Origin: Acanthaster planci
Lineage: Eukaryota > Echinodermata > Asteroidea > Valvatida > Acanthasteridae
Length of the DNA stretch: 60,000 nt
Assembly (NCBI RefSeq): GCF_001949145.1
Contig: NW_019091390.1
Location: forward strand, 454,710 to 514,709
Direction of reading: 5' to 3'
Shown here in pieces: positions 44,901 through 55,900 of the stretch. Position 1 is the stretch's first letter, and the number at the start of each line of letters is the position of its first letter. Made by a program: the position numbers and the translations under genes. The notes beneath the pieces are model-generated. The model was not told the DNA's origin. It made no database searches and saw only the letters and a program-made list of their open reading frames with translations.

Positions 44901-47001
44901 TTTATTTTTCAGTGTAATAGGGAACACAAGTAATTTTTTTATGTGGTCCAATGTATAAGTACACCATTTTAAGGAGGTCTCCGGTTTACAAGCTCTGTGT
45001 GATGCAGACCTCCTCCATTTATTGTTAATTAATTGTTCCATTCAAATGTCTCAATTTCTGTACTGCTCTGGCATACATAATTGGAAAATAAAATCAACTG
45101 AACTGAACTGACCAGAAATTCAATTCCATGATTATCCTTTGAAAGAAAAAGTACCCGGAATTATAGTTCAGCGATAAATAAACAAAAGCATCAGTGAATG
45201 TGATATCTTAAGGCTAACCCAAACTCTTTGAATGACATTTTATAAAAATGCTCAAAAAAGCAAAGAATTAAACTCTAATGTCAAAGTGTTCCATTTTCAC
45301 CTTTGTCCTTCTTGAATTTACTCTTCAACTTTGAGACTAACGGACAAGGCAAAATTATTGTTTCTAGCCAGGAAATGTCAGGTTTGGACGAGGGGTGTAA
45401 ATGAATACAGTGTATTCCATCAAAAATTGCAAAAACATTATTTCACTTCAACATGAAAGCTTAATCACTGACAGTCCCTAAAACTAATTATCCATGTTTG
45501 GATGGTTCCTAACATAAACCTTTCAAATATGCAAATGAGCAATGCAAATTTCTGACCTACCTGTAGACCACAGCATCCAATGGCATTCATGATTGATGCA
45601 TTGTGAATCACCTTGTACTCAATCCCTTCCCGTCGTGCTCTGAGGGCCAAATCAGTGTGGGTCGTTGCACTGTTCAATAGGAGTTGAAAGAACAACATCA
45701 AACGTTTTCTGTCCCATTACAAGTAGTCACAAATTTACTACCTTTGGAGATCATTTGAAAGGGTGGGGCATGAAGTAGAGTAGGTGTTTATGACTCCATG
45801 CCGAAATGCAATGGAACTACAAATCAATTCAAGAATGTACCTCGAATTCAAGCCATAACTTCATGCACAAACATCAGTTCTGCAGTGACATTTGGTAGTG
45901 CAGTGACATGACACCTATGTGGGTAATTCCAGAGATTAGCGGTCCAAAAGTGTGACGTTTTCCTGTCCCTGTTACATCTGACCTTTGTTATTTGACATGG
46001 AAATATGTCCGGAATTGATTTCAAACTATTACTATCTGTTTGACAGGTAATTTGCATTAATTCAGCACTCTTGGAAATTAGAAAATGTGTTCTGAACTTA
46101 CACAATCATATGTCAGATGTGACAGGGACACCAAAAAAATGGACCCCTAATTTCTGGAATTACTCATGCACGCTTGAGTGCGACTGCTGCCATGGGCACC
46201 TGTCACCCATTCCCACAAATGCTTCAGGTCTGTAGACATTCTCATGAAAGCAATTGAGTACGCTAATATAATGCACAAAAATAATACAGTTATTCACAAT
46301 GTATTAGTTTAGCTCTTGGGTTGCCAAGATTAGACTATAAAGCAAAGATGAAAATGTTTCTCCTTTACCCAAATGGGTCTCCAACAACAAGGAACGCAAT
46401 GTCTTCAGCATGAGCATCTCTGAAAAGTTCATCCGATTGCTGCTCAACCATGTCCCTGTCTGCTAGAATCAAGTCCCTGCCATAGAATTCCTCCTGAAAA
46501 ATGTTAATCAATAAAAACAACATTCTGACAGTGACATGACCTAAGGACACCCAAAACCTGTGCATAATTGTGCTCAATCCCATTTGATGCATTGGGCTAT
46601 CTGTAATGAAAAATAGCCTGACAGGCATCTCCCGTACCCCCAGAATTGTGGGGTCCATCTGGGGTACATGCTGGGCGCTAGTACACTGGACATCCGTGCT
46701 GTAGTTGGGCCGCTGGGCCCAACTGTAGCACTCTAGTTGGAATGGGCCCAACCATGGCCCAACTATATACTTGGGACTGTCCTATAGTTGGGGGCGTAAC
46801 AGGGGTGGGTGTAACCACAGTACACACCATCAAATTAAAAGTGAAACTGAAGAATATTGTACTTACTAAACCTTCTTTTCCCACAGTAAGAATCGATGTA
46901 TACGCCTCGAGGTACACCTTCTTCGCTCTCTTGACAACTTCTAACCCTTTAACTGTGATGTCTTGAGCATCACCCAGTCCAAGACCGATAAAATAAAGCA
47001 T
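41957..47001 (-). CDS. DPH5: Diphthine methyl ester synthase DPH5, complete
   Basis: This SAM-dependent methyltransferase performs the methylation step of diphthamide synthesis on a histidine of elongation factor eEF2, in the cytosol. Six minus-strand exons keep frame: 46867-47001, 46369-46493, 45561-45669, 43897-44057, 43353-43462 and 41957-42183. They give 288 residues (human 285). Recognisable blocks are [20 protein letters not shown] at the N-terminus, LEAYTS, VVGDPFGATTHTDL (about 81-94), [16 protein letters not shown] (108-123), FWTDTW (135-140), [11 protein letters not shown], and near the C-terminus [10 protein letters not shown] and PLHSL. The start at 47001 is chosen by homology; an in-frame ATG at 47070 would add 23 residues. 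The gene is convergent with SLC30A7. Intron 5 carries a MITE and the assembly gap; intron 3 carries a LINE tail. Identification is very secure. Confidence 0.95.
42276..42559. mobile_element. 284-nt TIR element (MITE) in DPH5 intron 5
   Basis: The left end GGGCCAATTTCATAGAGCCG, followed by CTTAAGCA, pairs with the right end (complement of TGCTTAAGCA ... CTATGAAATTGGCCC). An inner second pair of CTTAAGCA motifs lies at both ends. No open frame spans it. The centre contains an exact 46-bp tandem duplication. The end type resembles Harbinger/ISL2EU-like MITEs; the target-site duplication is not clear. Confidence 0.7.
42421..42512. repeat. Exact 46-bp tandem duplication
   Basis: The unit beginning CATGTGGAGTTTTGGCTGGT occurs at 42421-42466 and again at 42467-42512 with no difference. 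The identity implies a recent event or a sequencing or assembly artefact, since the gap starts only 130 nt further on. Confidence 0.8.
42645..43223. other. Assembly gap (579 N)
   Basis: This is an unresolved stretch inside DPH5 intron 5 (42184-43352). The DPH5 reading frame is continuous across the flanking exons (phase 1 on both sides), so no known coding part appears to be missing. Open frames that run through the N stretch are meaningless. Confidence 0.95.
44254..45111 (+). mobile_element. 5'-truncated LINE (non-LTR retrotransposon) 3' end
   Basis: 44254-44355 encodes [19 protein letters not shown], then VLKKQL and a stop. This is the typical C-terminal tail of CR1/jockey-like ORF2 proteins (G-P-K-x-W-N-S-L-P ... 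S-x-x-x-F-K-K). About 750 nt of 3' UTR-like sequence follows, with AATAAA, ending in three AACTG units (45096-45111), the kind of short tandem tail seen on CR1-type LINEs. It lies in DPH5 intron 3 in antisense to the gene. Extent and clade are approximate; 44,770-45,000 could contain a second element. Confidence 0.55.
46703..46768. repeat. Cluster of GTTGGGCC / GGCCCAAC inverted motifs
   Basis: AGTTGGGCC (46703-46711) and GGGCCCAACT (46715-46724) form a tight hairpin. Further copies (GGGCCCAACCATGGCCCAAC) follow within 40 nt, and GTTGGG recurs near 46787. All lie in DPH5 intron 1. Such arrays form mutually pairing hairpins; no function can be assigned. Confidence 0.55.
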
Positions 47002-50000
47002 CTTCGTTGTTAATGAAATCCTGCTCACCAAAGACCAGGAGGAGGAGAAAAGGTCTATGCGCTCGCTCACTCACTGCCAGTAAACAAATCCACGTGCATG
47101 ACGTCTGGTTAGGTCATCCACCTTTTGACCTTTGGCTCGTTCACGCACTTTAAAAATTGAACGTAGCTCAGCTCACTAGTCCTTTACTCCGCCCTCTATA
47201 GTTAGCTGGGCCCTACAAGCAGCAACGTAATAGTACGAAATTGCGCTTGAGATTTGCATTTCGTGCTGAAGTTAAATTGGAGTAAGCTATGACAAGGGAG
47301 CTCATTAATATTTTGTAATCCCACGGGGTTTTTACAATAAGACATGCCATCAGGAGGGATCATAGAAATATTTTTATAAGTGCCGAATTTCCGAGTTTCC
47401 AGTTCGGGGGATTTATTCTTTCACAAAAAGCCCCGAATTGCAGGCCAAATTTGGGATAGAGGTGGGCAGCTACATTCAGAACTGAGCGCTTAGTTTTACC
47501 ACTATTTTGCGGGGTATCTTCGGGTAAAGCTAAGGCAAACTCACGCGGCCAACCTCTTCCCGAGGGTCAACAGGTGGCGCTATTTCGTGCTTATTTTTCA
47601 CTGTTTTCTATGGGCGCGTATTTGGGGTAGTGCAACGTGAGACGTCGAAACGTTTTTATGCGTGCGTGAATGTCTGTGTTGGCGCATAATATATATAGCA
47701 CACCTACTCGACTTTTTGTAGGGGCCCTCGAATTTTTCGTAGGTCGTGACACAGTGCCTACTATACCCATTACATGACTTACAAGCACAAAATCTGTTCC
47801 CATTTCACAGAGAAACTGGGGCTGAAACTTATGCCGCGCAGTGGGGAGGAAAGGTCATTGGGCAAGCAGTGTCATCCGAAGTAACCCCACATCCCAGAAG
47901 GAAATTAGATGTGCAAACATTTTCAGGGATCACCGAAGCCAATAAATTACATTTGACATTGATTACATAGGTTGCGTTAATTTCAAACGGGGGAGGGGCA
48001 CCCGGGGAACAGACCTAGTCGGGGGATGTGCCCTCGTAGTTACGGCATTGCCAACCGACTCAGGAAAGAAAACGTCCCGTTTGCCCAAATTGGGTTATGA
48101 TATAACAGTATCATAAGTGAAGCTTCGGTGGTAGGGCCAATCCGATCTTTAGTCCACACTGCAGTGAAAATAGCAGAACTTCCAGTGAGACCAACTTACG
48201 GGATGTGGGTGATCCACCTGTCCGTCAACCGCATTGTACGCCCCGTCATATACTGGCCGAGATAAGACGGTCGACCTGTACCCGGATGGAACAGTTTCTC
48301 CTCCACCTAGGTGCTGCCATCACTGCACTTTACCCTGACTCTTGATGTGAGTCAGTTGCACCCTCAAAGTTTCAAGATTTCTTCATTTTGTATGTTAGAT
48401 CTGAGTCGACAGACAGGTCTAAATAGGGAGTCCTTGCTAGTAGTGATGTTAAAAGGCTTCTTTTCGTCTCTATAAAGAAAATGGTCTCGTGACATCGATT
48501 TTGATTGATTCCATTCATAATCGTAAACTAAACAGAATCTTTCAGAGCTTGACCTCATTGCTGTATAATGTTTGTGGCCAACAGAGCCGCGGACAGAGGT
48601 GGCCTCCTCTGTACCACTGAAAAACGTCATGAATATTGAAAAAAGGTCACGCCCTAAAATGAGAAAGACAGCGGGACCCTCTCATATCATAGAAGTTTAG
48701 TCTCCTAACTTAAAAATTTCTTGTCTGTCGGTGCTATGTATCTGATAGTTGGTCAGGTGCTGGTTTGACTAGCTCAACGAGTACATGTTTTGCAAACTTA
48801 GGTGCATAATTTGAATAAACTCCCTAAAATGAAAATTGTCTTTCTGAAATTACGTCACAGCAACATTGCTCTCATTTGTTAGGAAAAATTCGAACTGTAA
48901 TAAAGGAGTAAAATGTTAGCAAGAAACACGAAATATGTTTCCAAGTAAAATTTATGTCGTCGTGCCCAGTTGGCCTCCGTTGATTCATCAGGAGGGCCCA
49001 GTAGGCTGTACTGTCGGATGCGGAGGTGTATTATAGTAGGCCTCAAAACTTTGGGGTTTTGGGCTAAGAAGACGGACGAACGCACGTATCTCGACCACAA
49101 TGCAGTGCCCACTGGGCTGAGCTGGGTTCCTTTCCAGTAATTCAGACATCAAAAGACATAGAGAGATCGGAAACCACTCTTGGCGTCCTCTCCCTTCGAA
49201 TCCGTCTGTTCTCAGCAACCACAATGTTGTGATCGGGGCGTACGTTCCGGAGGGGGGAGGGTTAGAAAGGAAGTACCATGACATAGGGACTGTCCCTTGA
49301 CAGTCCCGTTAGACGAATCCGGTGACCATGGTAACCCCACCACCGGCTGGTTGCACTCTTGGCCTGCATTAATGGCACTAAACAACGCTTAACTATATGT
49401 GACCTCGGTTAAAATTTTTGGGAGAGTTGTTTGTGTAATCTTTGGGATGATGGTTTGCAAAGATGAATGCAAAAAAAAATGCAAAGAGATCGGCATGCTT
49501 TATTAATTCACACTCATACAATGCAACATGGAGGACTCGCAATAGCGCAACGTCCTGTGCTGAACTCAACCGTCAGCTGAAGAGTTCTGTATCTGCATTG
49601 CGGGATCTTTGTGATAGGTTCGCTCATAATTTTGGACGGAGTCCAACAACGCAGGCAGGGCAGATATAATCGTAGCGACAGAAAAAATGGTAGAATCCAC
49701 CAGCTTCAAATGGGATATTGCGATTCAGTCGGCCCACACGACCTTGGAAAAATAGCCATTCAGTGAATTTCTGTTGAAATGGGTTCTTGTCCTTATAAGG
49801 TCAGGAGAAAATAATGTACTCGTTGGGGTATGATTGAGTTGGGCACAAGCCAAACCACAAGGGAACCTCAAGAAATCATTGTGCAAAACTGATTCTGGTT
49901 GACTGTAACAGAAATCGGAAAAAGTGGTTTGCCCATCACTTCCGCTTCCGCAACCGTGGCAACATAGCCTATTTGAAAGCCTACATAAAGGTTCAAGTTT

Positions 50001-51069
50001 TCACATATAGCTACACACGAAAAGCACATCTGACGTATTTACGGTTGTTTATTGAAGGAATGAATTTCAAATCAAATCTATCCTACAAGTCATTTAGCCT
50101 TTTTTTAGCGTTACAATCCATTCCTGTTTCTTTCCGACCATACTTCTATACTCCTCACAAGTATTAAGTTTAAGATTTATAGGCGATCTGAAAAACCATG
50201 ACATAAACTGGGCGTTCCTTAGTTTTGTGTATGCGTGTTTGGCACATTTTAGCGTCTCTTATTTCACTTTCTACTTCTGAACATATCTAATGCTTCTCTC
50301 TTCATTTCAGTAGACCTGCACCCCCAAATCAACCCACTGGTAATCTGCATAAAACCAAAGTGGACGACACAGGAAACTCCAAGCCATTTTCAAAGCTTTG
50401 CGCGCGTCTGCGGCTTCTACACAAACTAATTTACACATAATTTACAGCATATCTGAACCTACTATTCAGTATTAAACCAGAACATATTGGCAGTGGTCAC
50501 TGGTTTTAAGCAAATAATGGGTAAACAAATTATCCATATTTTGCAAGCAAAATGACAAGTTTGTATAAAACTTCGATGTAGAAGTATATGTACAGCATTC
50601 AATTAACTGTATTTTATCCAAAGTTAAAACTAATTTTATATTTACAAAAATACTTTATATAGGAAAAACACATCTTTCACATTAACGTGAAATTTGATTT
50701 TTTTTACATTTAAATCGAAAAGTAGTTTAAATCTTTGTTGATGGTTACAACTTGGAGTTCGGGAAGAGTTTTAAGACGGTACTATGTTGAAATTACGACT
50801 TGAAAAATAAACTTTTCTCCTAAAAATGCTGTTGAAAATATGGAAGCTTCTTAAATTTGAGATCCACAATTCAACTTGTCGTCAACATATAACAATGTTC
50901 CTGCCACACTTTGTGCAATGTTCTGAAGAATGATGGCCTTGCCAGACGAAGTGCTCACAGGCAACTTGTAAAGCTACTGTGGTTGGGTTGACACGTCGGC
51001 TGGATGATTTTCAGGTACCATACCTGGTCTGTTTTTAAAGTTTCTAGCTAATTTTATACGTCTACCCAT
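47002..51069. other. Intergenic region upstream of DPH5
   Basis: The first 200 nt should contain the DPH5 promoter and include CACGTG (about 47091) and a TGACGTC half-CRE near 47099. A 107-nt exon-like block on the minus strand at 48200-48306 is described as a finding. A 9-bp hairpin (GGGACTGTC / GACAGTCCC) lies at 49286-49307. From 49700 to 51060 the sequence is AT-rich and probably includes the 3' UTR of the cysteine-rich gene. No tRNA or rRNA was seen. Confidence 0.5.
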
Positions 51070-52990
51070 TTAGTGTGCCCCTGCCCCCGATATAATGATG
51101 GAATGTCGCCTCTTCTTTGACGAATGGAACATGCTGTTGAACAGCTTTCTGCAGCAGCAACAACAGCAAAAACAGCAGCAGTACAGCAGGCACAATACAG
51201 CAGCGATTACCGAGCCTACGATCAACCAGAAGGTCTGTGAAGAGGCAGTGACTGCCTGACCGTCTCCTTGGCAACAGGTGGATTCAGCGCAGCAGGACTT
51301 GGAACAGGTACTATTCTGGAGGCGAAATGACGCAAATCAAAAAGGGAAAATTATAAAGGAAGCTAAGATTGCCCATTGTGCAGAATGCTTTTGTATTTTG
51401 TGCGTGTGAAAATCTTGTCATCGTTTTTTCCTGAAATACTTAGAACATAGAGCCAAAATTCTGTATTTTCATAGATACGCCTATATACACCCCCAAGACC
51501 CATCAATACCTAAAGGAGGAACTCCCCCCTTCAGTGACTTAACTTACCTTGATAATGCATTCTGTGTTTTCCCCGGGGCAACAGTCAAGCGGACAGCTAG
51601 CCGTACTCTCTTGGAAATCACACTGGCCGTCTCCGCATGACAGCTCTGCTGCTGCCGACCTACGAAGGTAGGGGTGAATGCGAGATTTTTGAGGAATAAA
51701 CAACGTGCCTTCCACTAACTCGTCTACAAAATATCATTCCACTTATTTGTGCGGTCTTTGACTCTGCATAAAATCGGCATATGCTCTTTAATATTAAACA
51801 CGCATCCGCAAAATTTTGCAGCGCGTGTACGCCTATACGTATTTCCGTTTAGAATATTCGATTTCGTCTGTGGAACAATACACCGCATCCTGGGTAACAA
51901 GCTACCGGTGCCTTTCTCTTTGAAGCCTCTTTGTTCAACCATAAAAGTGGGCATCTCACACTGAAAAAAGTAGGATGAGTGAGTTAACAAAATGAATCCT
52001 ATTTCTTACTCCAATCTGCAGGCCTCAACGAAACACGCTGACCACACCCAACAATCGTCAGTACTCAGCCACCCCCAACGGCGATTGCACCTGTATATGA
52101 CGAATTAAATAATGTGCAAAACACAAATTCAATTTTTTTCAATATCTTTATTTTTAACGCCTTGAGAAGTGAAACAGATGAAATTAAGATTAATCGCGAA
52201 GATGTGTTATTTTCAGGCGATTAAATTTACCAATCGATGATTCGAAAGGGAAGTTTCTCTTTGGTTGCCTTGCCATCTCCGTGCCTTGCTATTTATCAGA
52301 TGACTTTCGACGCTAAAATACCAAAATAACAACGTACAACACCAGAAAAACAACCTCAAAATCGTGATGCAACTCACAGTTTTTCTGCCTTCTCCTTGTC
52401 GTTGCACGCAAAACCTGGCTGTCGTGAAAGTGCAGTTCTGTTCAGCCGGAATGGATTGCAATCGTAGTTGAAGGTTGGTACCTGTGACAGTTTAGACCAG
52501 GAGGAAAAAAATGCATTTCTCTCGATCAAATTTGTCTATAGTGGCCTGTGCCTTTAGACAGGTAGAAAGTGTGCGTAAACAGACAACGTGAATGAGTGGA
52601 TGGGGCTTGAACTTTATGCTCCAAGAAGCCGATATTGAGGCAAGTATTCTTTTTCACTAACTAGCCTGAAACTTGACTTGTGTACGTCAGTTTTGGACCA
52701 AATTTTGTGCTTTATTACACTGTCATTTAGCATTTAGTTCTTACCTTAATTTCCCTGTCTGTTCTTTTGGTGACACCACCTATCCTGTCACAGCATGTGT
52801 AGAAATAGTCTGTCTCGTTGGTCTCCACCCGAAGGTGAAAGGTGAAGCAGTCCCCGTTCGTCTGGGCCTGTGCGACAGGCTGCGGTGGTGGGTCCCCAAC
52901 CGGCATAAGACTCTGCGAGCTTGCTCCATGGATGAGAAGATTTACCACGAGGCAAACTGTGGCCACGGCTTGCGAGACCCCAGTCACCAT
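51070..52990 (-). CDS. Unrecognised cysteine-rich type I membrane protein, complete
   Basis: Four minus-strand exons with GT-AG borders keep frame (phases 0,2,0): 52745-52990, 52378-52481, 51548-51659 and 51070-51315, giving 235 residues. An in-frame TGA lies upstream of the start ATG. Residues 1-25 form a good signal peptide (hydrophobic VCLVVNLLI core, small residues before QS). The ectodomain, about 26-181, has many cysteines and three N-glycosylation sequons (N58, N96, N155). It carries a module with C125-GDGQ-C130-D, S-C139-P-x-D-C143-C144-P and C151, then a C-rich patch with CSKSCC and STCC. One transmembrane segment, about 182-199 (FWLIVGSVIAAVLCLLY), runs straight into a cysteine run (200-202, 204-209), likely palmitoylated or membrane-embedded. 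A basic cytosolic tail of about 26 residues contains KKRRHS. I do not recognise the family. The paralogue at 58466 supports that it is a real gene. Confidence 0.8.
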
Positions 52991-55900
52991 TTCGATGAAG
53001 TGCCTGCTCGCAAACTGTCACATAATGGCTGACATGGTTTGCACGCGTACGGTTTTCAGGAAAGAGAGATGTTTGCACAGATGATTTGGCAACGGGAAAT
53101 ACAGCACTACGATACCCTGAACACCAAATGACAGCGCGACGCTTGTGACTTTGTGCTGGGCGTACGTGCAGTGGGTAGGTGGGAAGTTGATTTTCCGGAG
53201 GAAGAGACAAGAAAGCACTGAATCTCATGCCACCTTAAAAAGTAATTGTGAAGGAAGTAAAGGTCGCCTCGTGTAGCTGATGAGTGTGAGAAATGTAATG
53301 TCCATGGAAACGAGTTAAAGTTCCAGAAATATACTTCCTGGAACAAAAAACTAGATTAAGACGGAGGATTTGACAAGTGTTTCTGATACAAAAGGAAAAA
53401 AATATCTTATGAGGTGTCAACGACGTTTCTGGTTTATTCTGAAGCATTTAAATTGTACGATAGGCGCTGTGCCTCAGTCAAAGGGATCGAGTATTAGTGT
53501 GTACCCCTGAAATAACATCCCCCGGGGAAAAAGCTCAATTACAAAGTCGATTTTAGCAAAGTCACGATCTTAGCAATAAGTCAATTTCAATACAGTTGAA
53601 ACACATGGCAATGCGTTGTACACGATGGACCATAGTTGACTGCGTCCTTGGAGGCCTTTTGCTATCTCACTAATCAGTGTAGGTAGGTAGGATGTCTTTC
53701 CGGCTTCGCGACATCCGTTTGTCATCCGTCTGTTTCCCCTTTACGCATTGTAACCAAAAGGTCACAATCTGGTGTTACTGTCAGAACCCCGTCATCATTA
53801 GAACAATGCAATTATTTTGCTAACAGGCCCACCACAAGAAGTGGTGTGATGGTTTAACCCGAAATAGGAGACCAATGGGTTTCTCAGAATACACCGTAAT
53901 GCTTTGCTAAGAGGCGTAGCTGGGGGTGGGGGTGGGGTACCTGCCTCCCTGTGGGAACTCCCCCACCTATCAAGAAAATTGGGATACATAGGGGGGGGGC
54001 TGTCACCAAGCAATTTGTATTGTTGATATGCATTACTCTAGCCCTGTTCTTGAAAGAGCCATCCATTATACCACTCAGTGCGTAGCCGAGGGGAGGGGTA
54101 GGGCAACTGCCCCCGGAATTCTTGTCCTCTATTGAGCGTTACCTGGCTACGCCACTGGTAACTTTGCCAATTTTTTTCTGTTGCGATGTTTTCAGCAAAT
54201 AAAATACTCAGAGGGTAAAATCCATCAGTACTTGATGATAGCGTCATTAAAAGATCAATTTTCTCTTTCAAGAAACCAATGTTGAAAGTTGAGCCCAAAC
54301 AGGTATCTTACTACTTACCTTTTCTATATAGGTTTGCCTGCAGTAACACTTTTTGGACATGCATCTCAACTCCGAAGTAGGCCCTACATGACAATTAAAA
54401 ATAATACACGTAGGCCTAGTGAATCTTTTGTAATGGAGCCTTAGAAATGTATTTTTGCGACATATTTCACTTCATGTTTACCCCCTCTGGGCGAGGCACG
54501 CACCCCTCCTTCATACTTAAGCCACTGTAGTCAGAAAATGTAATGCCCTGGCGTTTTGCTCGTCGCCGAGCACCCGAACAGCGCGCTGGGAAGGGCTGAT
54601 GGCTTTGCACTGTGGTTGGCTACATTGTGCACGACCTGTGACCGCGAGGTTATCACATCCTGTTAGCGAAGCATTATTTAGATTTTTGGACGCGCAAATG
54701 GCAATGCTTCAGCCCGGGCAAAGCGTCGGCCTAGCTATATGATAAAAGCATAGCCTTTGTACAATCACCGTGTGGTAATTTATCTTCTTACTAAGCATCA
54801 CTAATCAGTGTAGTGAGAATATTTTCAGCAATGAGAAAGAAAAAGAAAAAAATATCGAATTGATAACCGCCGCTTGTGTAACGCATTGAGCGAGCTCGCG
54901 CGCCTGGCAGAATTTACCCACAAATGCTTTGCGCGTTGGTATCTGTGACCCCGTGACGTTATTTCTTTCACTAAAACTGTGCATAGCCATTAGCCCAACC
55001 TCGTTCCCATGGGTACAATAATGCCGCGCCATCTTGGTTCCCACCATGCCTTACGCGATCTGAACCCCTAGGTATTGTGTAACTATGGTTTAAATATCCT
55101 ACTATTATGGAAGCTGCCCGAGTGTAGTGATGGTTGGACTGTTCGAGCATGGACTTGATGGAATGTGGCGGGAACTTGACTTTTTCCCAGAATGCCTTGG
55201 TGAATACGCTGGGGCGTTCGATTAGCCTTATTTCGAGGCTTCCTTTGCGTGTTACACTGGTGTAATCAGGGAAACTAATTGAACGCACCTTATTTGGGAG
55301 TTTAAATTAGGCCTTTAATCAATGTGTTTACGCGCGACGCAGATTTAAGCGTGTGTGACGTGCAAGAGAATACGGGGCGCGAGCGTGTATCTCTTGAAAT
55401 ACGCGGGCGATTCAGTTTACGTTTATGTGTATTCATCCTGAATCGCCAGTTAGCGTCATTTTCGTAAACCACACGACCACGGCTAGTGAAGGAACGCGCA
55501 CGCAGGCCATGGAGTCGAGGTTGCCATAAACTCTTCCCGGCGTCCTGTTCGGGCGCTGGGTGACGAGCAAACCACAGGCATAACCATGCCATAACCACAG
55601 ACATATACCCACAGACTACAGACATGTACATGTGCTTCCAAATACGTTCCCCCTTTTTTGTTCCTTCAGTATTGCTATCTCTTCTTTTCAAATGTTGCAA
55701 CCGCATTATTTTGAATCCCTATGGGCCAGATTAAGTGAATACAGGGTTTTTTTACAATCGAAAAATGGCTTCATATAATTTTTATGGCTGAAATTCTTCA
55801 ACTGTGCGTAAATTCCCTATACCGAGGGGTGAATTTGCCCATAGTTTTGATTTTAGTCGGGCGCCGCGCAGATCACGAAAACCCCCTGTAGTTTTGAATA

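Noticed and set aside
55302-55706. 134-codon minus-strand open frame in a CpG-containing patch
   Set aside because: No recognisable domain, and CpG-rich sequence depletes stop codons. There is no supporting paralogue or splice structure.
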